Translations under genes and position numbers: made by a program
Assembly (NCBI GenBank): GCA_002393555.1
Contig: DGSP01000086.1
Location: forward strand, 23,126 to 80,591
Length of the DNA: 57,466 bases
Reading direction: 5' to 3'
DNA from: Prevotellaceae bacterium UBA4359
GTDB taxonomy: Bacteria; Bacteroidota; Bacteroidia; Bacteroidales; Bacteroidaceae
The notes under the pieces: model-generated
The model's input: the letters and a program-made list of their open reading frames with translations, nothing else
Databases searched by the model: none
Told to the model about the DNA's origin: nothing
Shown: positions 8,442 through 17,166 of the stretch, piece after piece
Layout: each line of letters starts with the position of its first letter
Numbering within the stretch: the stretch's first letter is position 1

Positions 8442-10202
8442 TTATTCTTTGGGCAGGTTGAGGGCAATGTAGTCTTCGTCCAGTTGTTTCTGGTCCACAA
8501 ACGAGGGAGCGTCGAGCATCACGTCGCGTCCGCTGTTGTTCTTGGGGAAGGCGATGCAGTCGCGGATGGAGTCGAGTCCTGCAAAGATGCTCACCCAGCG
8601 GTCCAGACCATAGGCCAGGCCTCCGTGTGGAGGTGCGCCATACTTGAAGGCGTTCATCAGGAAGCCGAACTGCTCCTGAGCCTTCTCGGGGGTGAAGCCC
8701 AGAATCTCAAACATCTTGGCTTGCAGTTTCGGGTCGTGGATGCGGATGGAGCCGCCACCCACCTCGATGCCGTTGCACACCATGTCGTAGGCATCGGCCC
8801 TGACGGCTGCAGGGTCGGTGTCGAGCAGGTGGATGTCCTCGTCCATGGGGTGTGTGAACGGGTGGTGCATGGCCATGAGACGCTGCTCCTCGTCGCTCCA
8901 CTCAAACATCGGGAACTCCGTCACCCACAGGAGGGCAAACTTGTTCTTGTCGCGCAGGCCGAGGCGTTCGCCCATCTCCAGGCGCAGTTCGCAGAGTTGC
9001 TTGCGCGTCTTCATGGCATCGTCGCCAGAAAGAATCAGGATGAGGTCGCCGGGGTTGGCTTGCATCTTCTCCTTCAGTGCCTGCAGGTCGGCCTGTGTGT
9101 AGAACTTATCGACCGATGACTTCACCGTGCCGTCTTCCTGCACACGGGCATACACCATGCCCTTGGCGCCAATCTGTGGACGCTTCACCCATTCGGTCAG
9201 TTTGTCGATGTCCTTGCGGGTGTAGATGGCACAGCCGGGCGCACAGATGCCGCCGATGTAGGCAGCCTGGTCAAACACGGCAAAGGTGCCTTTCTTCAGC
9301 ACGTCGTCCAGTTCCACAAATTCCATGCCGAAACGCATGTCGGGCTTGTCGCTGCCGAAACGTTTCATGCACTCAATCCAAGGCAGGCGGAGGAAGGGTT
9401 CGTTGAGTTCCACGCCTCTCAGTTCCTTGAACAGGTGCTTGGCCATGCCCTCGAAGGTCTGGATGATGTCTTCCTGAGTGACGAACGACATCTCGCAGTC
9501 AATCTGCGTGAACTCTGGCTGGCGGTCGGCGCGAAGGTCCTCGTCGCGGAAGCACTTCACAATCTGGAAATAGCGGTCGAAACCTGCCACCATGAGCAGT
9601 TGCTTCAGCGTCTGGGGCGACTGGGGCAGGGCATAGAACTGTCCGGGATTCATGCGCGAAGGCACGATGAAGTCGCGTGCGCCTTCGGGTGTGGAACCGA
9701 TGAGCATCGGGGTCTCCACTTCGAGGAAGCCGAGGTTGGAGAGGTAGTTTCGCACGGCGATGCAGAACTTGTGGCGCAGTTCCAGATTCTTGCGGACGGC
9801 ATTGCGGCGCAGGTCGAGATAGCGGTATTTCATGCGCAGGTCGTCGCCGCCGTCCGAGATGTCCTCGATGGTGAAGGGCGGGGTGATGGACTCGTTCAGC
9901 ACCGTGAGTTCGCTCACCTCAATCTCGATGTCGCCCGTGGGCAGGTTCTTGTTCTTGCTGTAGCGTTCGGCCACCGTGCCTTTCACCTGAATCACAAATT
10001 CGCGTCCCAGTCGGTTGGCCTGTTCGCACAGTTCGCGCTCTGTGTCTTCGTTAAACACCAACTGCGTGATGCCATAGCGGTCGCGCAAGTCAACAAAAGT
10101 CAGCGCACCCATCTTTCTTGTGCGCTGCACCCATCCGGCAAGCGTCACCTGCTTGCCAGCGTCGGAGAGTCTCAACTCCCCGTTTGTATGTGTTCTGTAC
10201 AT
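8442..10202 (-). CDS. aspS: Aspartyl-tRNA synthetase
   Basis: 586 residues from the ATG at 10202 (MYRTHTNGEL). It is a class II synthetase of the bacterial type that charges tRNA-Asp in the cytoplasm. The N-terminal OB-fold anticodon-binding domain is at about 1-110 (VTLAGWVQRTRKMG, DLRDRYG). Motif 2 is CFRDEDLRADRQPEFTQ. The bacterial GAD insertion domain is in the middle, and motif 3 is GLAYGLDRW near the C-terminus. The length matches the bacterial family (about 585-595). The antitoxin-like gene ends 54 bases upstream. Confidence 0.97.
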   Translation of the reverse strand: MYRTHTNGELRLSDAGKQVTLAGWVQRTRKMGALTFVDLRDRYGITQLVFNEDTERELCEQANRLGREFVIQVKGTVAERYSKNKNLPTGDIEIEVSELTVLNESITPPFTIEDISDGGDDLRMKYRYLDLRRNAVRKNLELRHKFCIAVRNYLSNLGFLEVETPMLIGSTPEGARDFIVPSRMNPGQFYALPQSPQTLKQLLMVAGFDRYFQIVKCFRDEDLRADRQPEFTQIDCEMSFVTQEDIIQTFEGMAKHLFKELRGVELNEPFLRLPWIECMKRFGSDKPDMRFGMEFVELDDVLKKGTFAVFDQAAYIGGICAPGCAIYTRKDIDKLTEWVKRPQIGAKGMVYARVQEDGTVKSSVDKFYTQADLQALKEKMQANPGDLILILSGDDAMKTRKQLCELRLEMGERLGLRDKNKFALLWVTEFPMFEWSDEEQRLMAMHHPFTHPMDEDIHLLDTDPAAVRADAYDMVCNGIEVGGGSIRIHDPKLQAKMFEILGFTPEKAQEQFGFLMNAFKYGAPPHGGLAYGLDRWVSIFAGLDSIRDCIAFPKNNSGRDVMLDAPSFVDQKQLDEDYIALNLPKE

Positions 10203-10255
10203 ATTTATATGTGTGTTATATGATTGCTTTGTTATAAATCCTTGCGCCGTCCACA

Positions 10256-10564
10256 CTACTTGCATAGCCAAGGGAATTTTTGTTCCAGTCGTTCATGCAC
10301 CTGTTCGCACGACATTGTCCGTCCAGCCTTCACGTCGGCCTCGGCCCTGTCGAGCCGTGCGTTGAGTTCCTCCATCGTGAAGGGTGCTGGCTCGGCAAGA
10401 ATCTGGCTTTCTTCCTCTTCCGCATCCAGATACGAAGTAGGCTCATCGCTTAAAGGAGTATTCAGCAAAAGAATCATCAAGTGCCGTTTCACCTCTGGAG
10501 GCATGGCTGCAAGATGATACGTGTTGTAGAAATCCCTCGCTGTCTTTTCTGCTGTACTCATCAT
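10256..10564 (-). CDS. Orphan antitoxin-like small protein
   Basis: 102 residues, not assigned to a named family. The C-terminal half (FTMEELNARLDRAEADVKAG... then MSCEQVHERLEQKF) has the pattern of short acidic proteins annotated as addiction-module antitoxins: an E-rich helix, a GR-x-MS turn and an EQV-x-x-x-LE helix. The N-terminal half is helical with no clear DNA-binding fold. No RelE/ParE-like toxin frame is next to it, so it would be an orphan antitoxin or an unrelated small regulator. A strong -7 motif lies only about 17 bases upstream of its start, so its leader is very short. Confidence 0.6.
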   Translation of the reverse strand: MMSTAEKTARDFYNTYHLAAMPPEVKRHLMILLLNTPLSDEPTSYLDAEEEESQILAEPAPFTMEELNARLDRAEADVKAGRTMSCEQVHERLEQKFPWLCK

Positions 10565-10580
10565 GACGTCTTATTTTTTG

Positions 10581-10588
10581 CAAAGTTA
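10581..10588 (-). promoter_or_regulatory. -7 promoter motif for the antitoxin-like gene and aspS
   Basis: Minus-strand TAACTTTG (TAnnTTTG). The predicted start is near 10574, about 10 bases before the ATG at 10564. Confidence 0.55.
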
Positions 10589-10714
10589 CCACTATTTTTC
10601 CGAACAATCACCACTTTCGCCCAAGAAACTGAAAAAAACTACTGTGGTCGTGCAAAAGTGAGGTGCCAAATCTGTGCGGAAATCCAAATGAAGTCCATCG
10701 TTTTCCGCACCGCC

Positions 10715-10790
10715 GTAAGGCTCGCGAGGGCAGTGCCGTAAAGTCCGCGAGGTTTGTGGAGTCAGGCTCGTGGTGGCAGTGGCGTTGCAC
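10715..10790 (+). repeat. Dispersed intergenic repeat, partial copy
   Basis: Contains GCCGTAAGGCTCGCGAGGGC followed by AGTG, then AAAGTCCGCGAGG and TGTGGAG. This matches the GGCTCGCGAGGGCAGTG tail of copy A (minus strand near 2600) and the equivalent tail at about 57160. The palindromic TTGCATATTCAA core is absent. It lies in the gap between tamL and the antitoxin-like gene. Confidence 0.6.
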
Positions 10791-10842
10791 AGATGGTGGA
10801 TGTGCTGCCCGGCTGATGGCGAAAGTGGCGTTGCGCCCCTTG

Positions 10843-13161
10843 TCAGAACGGCATGCCCACGGCAAAGTGGAAGGCGAAGTCGCGGTCGAAGTCGTGGTGG
10901 GTGATGGGGTAGTGGTCTCGGCCCGTGTAGGCAGGGTCGATGGCTTTCATGCCGGCATCGAAACGGACGATGAAGAAGTTGGCATCCATGCGGAGGCCGA
11001 TGCCATAGCCGACGGCGATTTGCTCGATGAACTTGCCAAATTTGAACTCACCGCCCGGCTGGTCCTTGTATGTGCGGATGGTCCAGATGTTGCCGGCATC
11101 GATGAAGGCGGCCCCGCTGAACTTCCAGAAGAGGCGGGCGCGGTATTCGAGGCTGAGGTCGAGTTTGATGTCGCCCGACTGGTTGAGGAAGTTGATGCCC
11201 CGGTCTTTGCCGTTGTAGGCACCGGGCCCGAGGGAGCGCACCGACCAGCCGCGCACACTGTTGGCTCCCCCGGCGAAGTAGCGTTTCTCGAAGGGCAACT
11301 GGTTGGAGTTGCCGTAGGGGTAGGCGATGCCGAGTGCGGTGTGGAAGGCGACGGAGTTGTTCTTGTCGATGCGGATGCTCTTGGAGAAGTCGAAGTCGCC
11401 GCGCACATACTGGGCAAAGGCGGTTCCGCAGAAGGTGTACTGCCCGTCAGCGTTGCGCTTGCCGTTGAAGATGTGGGTGGCGGCATTGAGCACGTTGCCC
11501 GAGGTCTCGATGTTGAAGCGGATGGTGTAGGCATTCTTGCCGAAGGTCTGTTCGCGGGCACCGAGCGAGTTGTAGGAATAGGTGTAGCCCAGTTTGGTGA
11601 TGAGCAGGTTCTCGTAGTTGTATTTCAGGATGGCGTTGGTCTTGCCCAGCGAGTCGAGGTATTGCTCCTTGAAGGTGTGGGAAATCCACGGCATATAGAC
11701 GTAGTTCACTTCGAGCAGGTCGAAGCGGTGCTGCACACGTTGGTTGGTGTTGTTCCATTTGTAGCGCCAAGCGGCGGTGAGCACGCGCCGCTGGAACTCA
11801 GGGCGGTTCTGTAGGTTGTACTGCAGGGCCATCTCCGAGGTGGCATGGTGCTCGGTGCCCCATTGCCGCTTGACGAAGGGGAGCAGGAACATGGGGAATC
11901 CCAGCGAGGTTTCGGCACCCACCTCCACGTAGTTGTTGCCGTCGTAGCCCTCCAGATGGGTGATGGCCTCGTAGGCTCCACGGATTTTGAAGGTGAAGGT
12001 TTCGGAGCCTCTAAAGAGGTTCTTGTTCTGGTAGGTGGTGGAGAGGGCTGCTCCGAGGTCGCCGGCCGAGTTGGTGGCTTCCACGTCAAAGCCGATGGAG
12101 TGGGGCTTGGCATGGTTGACAATGATGTTGCAGTCGAGGGTGTCGGTGCCGGGCCGCTCGGTCAGGTTGATGTTGGAGAAAGCGATGGCGCTGAGACGTG
12201 TGTAGTTGGTGTAGGTGCGGCGGAAGTGGGTGTCGTTGTAGGGTTCGCCCGGGCGCATCATGGTGTGGCTGATGAGCAGGTTCTTGCGGAAGTGCAGTCC
12301 TCCCGAACGGCGCGAGGTGGGGGTGGTTTGGCTCAGGAAATGGTAGCCCTTGTAGGCGAGGGTGTCCATCGGGTCGTCAGCCGAAGCAATGTCGGTCAGG
12401 AAGTTGATGTTGCCAATGTGGTAGATTTTGTGTTCTGTGGCCTCGGTGCGTCCATTTTCCTGATGCAGTTTCACCCGCATGAACACATCCACCTCGGTGG
12501 AGTTGCGGGCGGTGTCGGCACTGAAGCGCACATCCTCCTTGTTGAATTTGTAGTAGCCGTTGTTGCGCAGATGGGAGGCGATGCGGTTGCGCTCGCCGTT
12601 CAGCGTGTTCACGTCGAAGGGACCACCGCTCTTCAGCAGCGAATGGGCGGTGTCCTCCACGGTGATGAAGTGGCGCAGTCCCCGGTCTTCCACCATCCTG
12701 TGGATGTGGCGGATGCTGTATCGCTCGTTGGGATGCACCTGATAGAGCAGTTTCATCTTCTTGCCCTTCGACAGCCGCACTTCCTCCACCTCGCTCTTCA
12801 TGTAGCCCGCATTGTTCAGCACCTTGCGGATGTCGCTCATGGTCTTCTCCGACTTCACGCTGTCGTAGAGCACCGGTGCCTCGCCCAGCCGTCGCCAGAA
12901 TCGGCAGGAACGCCGGGTGGTGTCGGTGCCGGAGAGCAGGTAGATTTTCAGCGGCACCCTGGCACCGAACCACTTGGTGTTGGTTTGCTGTGTCACGTAG
13001 CCATCCAGCGAGAAGGTCTTCATCACCTCCTCGTCGTCGCACATCACGTGTACATCCGTCAGCATGTGCTCGCCTTCTGGGATGTATTTATCCACAGAGC
13101 ATGACACGACGGCCATGCTCACGATTCCTAATAATATAATATGTGTAAGGTGTCTCTTCAC
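10843..13161 (-). CDS. tamL: TamL: Omp85-family outer-membrane lipoprotein
   Basis: 772 residues with a lipoprotein signal peptide ending VVSC, so it is a lipidated Omp85 protein. That form is known in Bacteroidetes as TamL, the BamA/TamA-like partner of TamB. POTRA-like segments occupy the N-terminal third (YIPEGEHML, then repeats of beta-alpha units). A 16-strand beta-barrel follows, with GGANSVRGWS (the conserved RGF/RGW loop of lid strand 6) and the terminal strand FHFAVGMPF ending in Phe. It is expected to insert or assemble outer-membrane components. tamB, often adjacent, is not in the window. The DUF3256 gene ends just upstream. Confidence 0.9.
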   Translation of the reverse strand: MKRHLTHIILLGIVSMAVVSCSVDKYIPEGEHMLTDVHVMCDDEEVMKTFSLDGYVTQQTNTKWFGARVPLKIYLLSGTDTTRRSCRFWRRLGEAPVLYDSVKSEKTMSDIRKVLNNAGYMKSEVEEVRLSKGKKMKLLYQVHPNERYSIRHIHRMVEDRGLRHFITVEDTAHSLLKSGGPFDVNTLNGERNRIASHLRNNGYYKFNKEDVRFSADTARNSTEVDVFMRVKLHQENGRTEATEHKIYHIGNINFLTDIASADDPMDTLAYKGYHFLSQTTPTSRRSGGLHFRKNLLISHTMMRPGEPYNDTHFRRTYTNYTRLSAIAFSNINLTERPGTDTLDCNIIVNHAKPHSIGFDVEATNSAGDLGAALSTTYQNKNLFRGSETFTFKIRGAYEAITHLEGYDGNNYVEVGAETSLGFPMFLLPFVKRQWGTEHHATSEMALQYNLQNRPEFQRRVLTAAWRYKWNNTNQRVQHRFDLLEVNYVYMPWISHTFKEQYLDSLGKTNAILKYNYENLLITKLGYTYSYNSLGAREQTFGKNAYTIRFNIETSGNVLNAATHIFNGKRNADGQYTFCGTAFAQYVRGDFDFSKSIRIDKNNSVAFHTALGIAYPYGNSNQLPFEKRYFAGGANSVRGWSVRSLGPGAYNGKDRGINFLNQSGDIKLDLSLEYRARLFWKFSGAAFIDAGNIWTIRTYKDQPGGEFKFGKFIEQIAVGYGIGLRMDANFFIVRFDAGMKAIDPAYTGRDHYPITHHDFDRDFAFHFAVGMPF

Positions 13162-13196
13162 TCCTTGCTGCCTTCACTCTTTTCATTGAAGTGTCT

Positions 13197-13778
13197 TCAC
13201 TCCTTTTTGTCGCAAAACCTGTTCTGCTCAGTGTCCCACACTAGCACCTTGCTGGTGTAGGTTATTTCAGCTGGCTTGCTGCTTCCGTCCGTGCGCAGGG
13301 CCAGTGGGTTGCTGCTCACGATGGTCAGTTCGTTGGCCTGTGCCGATGTGTTGATGGTGCGGAACTGCTCGGAGGTCGGCTCGTCCATGTAGTCGGTGGC
13401 CTTGAGCGGTTGCCAGTCGGTGTTGTAGAATCGGATGGAGGAGTCGAAGATGCTGTCGCTTCGCACGGTGCTGATGACCATGATGATGCGCTGTCCGTCA
13501 CCCTTCGTCAGCATCTTCATCTCCTTGATTGAACTGGGCGAGACGGTCAGACGGGCGTAGTCGTCGGTCAGTTCGTTCATGATGGAAATCTTGCTCAGCA
13601 GATTGTGCGTCTGCATGAACTTGCCGTTCTTCTGGTTATCGACAATCTCCAGCCGGTTATATTCCGAGAGGGCGGGACACACCTCCTGCGGCATGCGGAG
13701 GAAGAGGTCCTTGAGCGATTGTGCTTGAAGACCGGAAAATGAAAGGCTGAAAACTAAAAGTGCAAGTATCTTTTTCAT
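13197..13778 (-). CDS. DUF3256 family secreted protein
   Basis: 193 residues from the ATG at 13778, which directly gives the signal peptide KKILALLVFSLSFSGLQAQ; another ATG 15 bases upstream is possible. The mature part starts SLKDLFLRMPQEVCPALSE, which I recognise as DUF3256, a Bacteroidales family of unknown function. It is predicted to be periplasmic. It lies 35 bases upstream of tamL and just downstream of the MacB-like permease, all on the minus strand, so a link to the envelope is plausible. Confidence 0.75.
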   Translation of the reverse strand: MKKILALLVFSLSFSGLQAQSLKDLFLRMPQEVCPALSEYNRLEIVDNQKNGKFMQTHNLLSKISIMNELTDDYARLTVSPSSIKEMKMLTKGDGQRIIMVISTVRSDSIFDSSIRFYNTDWQPLKATDYMDEPTSEQFRTINTSAQANELTIVSSNPLALRTDGSSKPAEITYTSKVLVWDTEQNRFCDKKE

Positions 13779-13823
13779 ACAGTTTTTTTTCATTCTGTCG
13801 GATGGTGAAACATGGGCTGATTC

Positions 13824-15050
13824 TTATTCGTGTCGGATGGCTTCGATAGGGTCCATGTTGGCCGCCTTTCGTGCCGGAATGTAGCCGAAGATGATGCCGA
13901 TGAAGGTGCAGACGGCAAAGGACACATAGATGGACCATGCGGGAATGCTTGCGGGCATACCGATGAGCGGGACGACAAACTGGCTGATGCCGCCGCCGAC
14001 CAAGATGCCTAACAGTCCGCCCGTGAGGGAGATGATGACCGACTCGATGAGGAACTGCAGCGAGATGACCATGCCGGTGGCTCCCACCGCCATGCGCAGG
14101 CCAATCTCCTTGGTGCGCTCGGTCACACTCACCAGCATGATGTTCATGATGCCGATGCCTGCCACCAGCAGCGAGAAGGCAGCGGCCACCACCAGAATGA
14201 TGGTCACCGTGTCCATCGTGCTCGACATGGTCTCCATCATCTCGGCTTGCGAACGGATGGTAAAGTCGTCGTCGGCTCCCTCCTTGATTTTGTGGCTCTC
14301 GCGCAGAATCTGGGTCAGTTCGTCAATGGCTGCATCCGACAGTTCCTCGGTCACCGCCGAGCAGTTGATGGACGAGAAGTAGGTCTGGGCGGCAATGCGT
14401 TTCATCACGCAGGTGTAGGGGGCGATGATGACGTTGTCCTGGTCCATGCCCCACGAGTTGTAGCCTTTGCCTTTCAGCACACCGATGATGCGCATGGGGA
14501 TGGACTTGAAGCGGATGTTCTTGCCGATGGCCTCGGCTTCCTTGCCTTCGCCAAACAGTTCGGTGATGATGGTCTTTCCCACCACACACACCTTGGAGGC
14601 TTTCTTGATGTCCTCCTCGGTGAAGCCGTCGCCCTCCTCAATCTCCCACAACTTGATGTCCATGTATTCGGTCGATTCGCCATACACCGTGGTCATCGTG
14701 TTGTTGTTGCCATAGATGACCTGGCCCGAGGCTGTCACTTCGGGTGATACTTTGGTGACGAATTTCTTCTCGTTCATGATTCGCTGATAGTCTTCAGGCT
14801 TCAGCGTCTGCATGGCCGAAGGGTCCATGCGCACACCGCCTCGCATGTCGGCACCCGGACGGATGGTCAGCAGGTTGGTGCCCATCGTGGAGAGTTCCTT
14901 GCGGATGCTCTCTTTCGAGCCTTGTCCGATGGACATCATGATGATGACGGCTGCCACTCCGATGATGATGCCCAGCATGGAGAGGAACGAGCGCATCTTG
15001 TTGTTGGCCACAGCGTTGATGCTGACTTTGAACAAATTGAGTATATTCAT
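13824..15050 (-). CDS. MacB-type ABC permease
   Basis: 408 residues with the MacB architecture without the ATPase domain. A first TM helix (about 22-42) is followed by a large periplasmic MacB_PCD domain, then three C-terminal TM helices of the FtsX-like domain (about 280-400). The segment SVTERTKEIGLRMAVGA, typical of the MacB family, is present. It should work with the adjacent ATPase, adaptor and TolC-type genes as a tripartite exporter of peptides, antibiotics or lipid-linked substrates; the substrate is unknown. It is the last of four genes running in the same direction. Confidence 0.92.
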   Translation of the reverse strand: MNILNLFKVSINAVANNKMRSFLSMLGIIIGVAAVIIMMSIGQGSKESIRKELSTMGTNLLTIRPGADMRGGVRMDPSAMQTLKPEDYQRIMNEKKFVTKVSPEVTASGQVIYGNNNTMTTVYGESTEYMDIKLWEIEEGDGFTEEDIKKASKVCVVGKTIITELFGEGKEAEAIGKNIRFKSIPMRIIGVLKGKGYNSWGMDQDNVIIAPYTCVMKRIAAQTYFSSINCSAVTEELSDAAIDELTQILRESHKIKEGADDDFTIRSQAEMMETMSSTMDTVTIILVVAAAFSLLVAGIGIMNIMLVSVTERTKEIGLRMAVGATGMVISLQFLIESVIISLTGGLLGILVGGGISQFVVPLIGMPASIPAWSIYVSFAVCTFIGIIFGYIPARKAANMDPIEAIRHE

Positions 15051-15117
15051 GAGAGTTGAGTCGTTATGTTGTTATTAGGTTTTCCCAACCTTTACTGTCT
15101 GCTAGTGCGTGGGTCGG

Positions 15118-15882
15118 TCAGTCATCTTGCGGTTTGGGCAGTGCGGCCAGAGCATCGGCTGCCGACTTGATGTTGAGGTTGAGGGTGTCTTCGCGAATTT
15201 TTCCGTCGCGCAGGTTGATGTTGCGCGAGGCGTATTCGGCTATCTCGGGATTGTGGGTCACGAAGATGATGGTGTGGCCCTCCCTGTGCAGTTTCTGGAA
15301 CAACACCAGCATCTCGAACGAGGTGCGCGTGTCGAGGTTGCCCGTTGCCTCGTCGGCCAGCAGCACGGCAGGATTGTTCACCAGCGCACGGGCAATGGCC
15401 ACACGCTGCATCTGTCCGCCCGACATCTGGTTGCTCTTGTGGTCCAGTCGGTCGCCCAGCCCCACCTCCTGCAGGGCTTTGATGGCCGCCTCGCGCCGCT
15501 GCTTGGCGTTGTACTTGTTGTTGTACATGAGGGGCAGTTCCACATTCTCCACTGCCGTGGTCTTGGCCAGCAGATTGTAGTTCTGAAACACGAAGCCAAT
15601 CTTTCGGTTGCGCAGTTTGGCGCGTTGGTTCTTCGACATCTTGCGCACGGGTGTACCATCCAGATAGTACTCGCCCGAGGTGGGGGTGTCGAGACAACCC
15701 AACTGGTTGAGCAATGTCGATTTGCCCGAACCTGATGTGCCTTGGATGGTCACAAATTCGCCTTCGTAAATCTTGAAACTCACGCCGCGCAGTGCCTTCA
15801 CGGTTTCTGACCCCACCTGGAAGTAGCGCTTCACGTTGTCGAGTTCAATCACGACCTTCCGTTTGTCTGTCTGCTCGCTCAT
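15118..15882 (-). CDS. MacB/LolD-type ABC ATP-binding protein
   Basis: 254 residues. Walker A is GTSGSGKST, the Q-loop is FVFQNYNLLAK, the signature is QMSGGQMQR, Walker B is VLLADEATGNLD, and the switch His is in VTHNPEIA. The NLD after Walker B is typical of the LolD/MacB subfamily. It energises the neighbouring MacB-type permease. The adaptor gene ends 3 bases upstream and the permease starts 67 bases downstream, so this is an operon. Confidence 0.93.
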   Translation of the reverse strand: MSEQTDKRKVVIELDNVKRYFQVGSETVKALRGVSFKIYEGEFVTIQGTSGSGKSTLLNQLGCLDTPTSGEYYLDGTPVRKMSKNQRAKLRNRKIGFVFQNYNLLAKTTAVENVELPLMYNNKYNAKQRREAAIKALQEVGLGDRLDHKSNQMSGGQMQRVAIARALVNNPAVLLADEATGNLDTRTSFEMLVLFQKLHREGHTIIFVTHNPEIAEYASRNINLRDGKIREDTLNLNIKSAADALAALPKPQDD

Positions 15883-15885
15883 GGC

Positions 15886-17049
15886 CTACTTGCTCTTCTT
15901 GTTGTCGTTGTTTTTGTTTCGCGGATGCGGCATGAACGGGTTGCTCGTCTGGTCACCTTCTTCTTCCTTTCCGCCCGAAATCTCGAAGTCGGTCAGCACC
16001 TCGGTGCCAGCCGCCACACCCGACACTATCTCGGTCAGTGTGCCGTTCGTCGTGCCCACTTCCACCTTGTGTGCCTTGAAGGTCTTGCCTTCGAGTGTCC
16101 ACACTTTGTTGGGGGCTTCCACGTCCTCGATGGTCTCGCCTTCTTGCAGGATGGCCTCGTTGGGGGCAAAGCGCAGGGCTCTTGTCGGCACGGCCAGCAC
16201 ACCGTTCTTCTCCAGTGTGTAGATGGTCACGTTGGCCGTCAGTCCGGGCTTCAGTTTCAGGTCGTTGTTGGGTGCCGAAATCACCACCTCGTATGTCACC
16301 ACGTTGCTCTCGGTGGTGGCGTTCTGGCGCGCCTGAGTCACCTGGCCTTCAAACACATCGTCGGGGAAGGCATCCACGGTGAAGGTGACACGCTGCCCCT
16401 CCTTCACACCGCCAATGTCGGCCTCGTCGATGTCGGCAATCACACGCATGTCGGTCAAGTCCTGTGCAATGATGAACAGGGTGGGGGTGGTCATGGCCGA
16501 AGCCACCGTTTGTCCTTCCTCCACTTTCTTCGCAAGCACGATGCCGTCGATGGGCGAGGTGATGGTGGCATAGCCCAGATTGGTCTGCGCCTTCTGCACA
16601 TTCTGCTGCTGCACCTTCACCTGCAGTGCAGCCTGTTCGTAGGTCAGTTTGGCATTTTCGTAGTCGTTGGCCGACACAAGTCCTTTGTTATACAGTGTCT
16701 GATAGCGTTTGTAGTTGGCGGTCTGATAGTTGAGCGATGCCTGTGCATTGGCCAGGTTGCTCTGGGTCGAAGCCAGTTCGGAGAGCAGATTGGTCTTGTC
16801 CAGTTCGGCAATCACCTGTCCCTTGTGCACTTCCGAGTTGTAATCCACGTAGATGCGGTCGATGATGCCCGACACCTGTGTGCCGACCTCCACCTCTGTC
16901 ACAGGCTCAATGGTTCCTGTGGCGGTGATGCTGGTGCTGATGTTCTGCTTCTCCACGGTGGCCGTGGCATAAGTCACCTTTTGTTCCTCGCTGCATGCAG
17001 CCAATGTGGCAGCGATGATGATGGATGCGAATATGTGTTTGGTCTTCAT
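15886..17049 (-). CDS. MacA-type periplasmic adaptor
   Basis: 387 residues. The N-terminal signal ends LAACSEEQ and is probably a lipobox, giving an inner-membrane-anchored lipoprotein. The membrane-fusion-protein layout is clear: a split biotinyl-lipoyl domain (GTIEPVTEVEVGTQVSG ... ITSPIDGIVLAKKVEEGQTV) around a helical hairpin (about 75-150), then beta-barrel and membrane-proximal domains. The C-terminus is a short Lys/Asn-rich tail. It would bridge the MacB-type permease complex to the TolC-like channel encoded just upstream. Confidence 0.93.
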   Translation of the reverse strand: MKTKHIFASIIIAATLAACSEEQKVTYATATVEKQNISTSITATGTIEPVTEVEVGTQVSGIIDRIYVDYNSEVHKGQVIAELDKTNLLSELASTQSNLANAQASLNYQTANYKRYQTLYNKGLVSANDYENAKLTYEQAALQVKVQQQNVQKAQTNLGYATITSPIDGIVLAKKVEEGQTVASAMTTPTLFIIAQDLTDMRVIADIDEADIGGVKEGQRVTFTVDAFPDDVFEGQVTQARQNATTESNVVTYEVVISAPNNDLKLKPGLTANVTIYTLEKNGVLAVPTRALRFAPNEAILQEGETIEDVEAPNKVWTLEGKTFKAHKVEVGTTNGTLTEIVSGVAAGTEVLTDFEISGGKEEEGDQTSNPFMPHPRNKNNDNKKSK

Positions 17050-17097
17050 TGTCTTGTATTTTAGCGGTTGTTGTTCCCAGTCGTTGTCTGTTTTCCA

Positions 17098-17160
17098 GTT
17101 CTTTCTAGTTATTCTAGCCTTTCTAGTCTTTCTAGTCTTTCTAGTTCTTCTAGTCCTTTT
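17098..17160. repeat. Short tandem repeat, TTTCTAGT-type units
   Basis: The gap between the TolC-like and adaptor genes consists of irregular repeats of TTTCTAGT(C/T). Such arrays can change length by slippage. Here they would alter only the spacing inside the efflux operon. Confidence 0.6.
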
Positions 17161-17166
17161 GGTTTT

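Noticed and set aside
10256..10741. Complete toxin-antitoxin module at the antitoxin-like gene
   Set aside because: No RelE/ParE/HipA-like toxin frame is present on either side.
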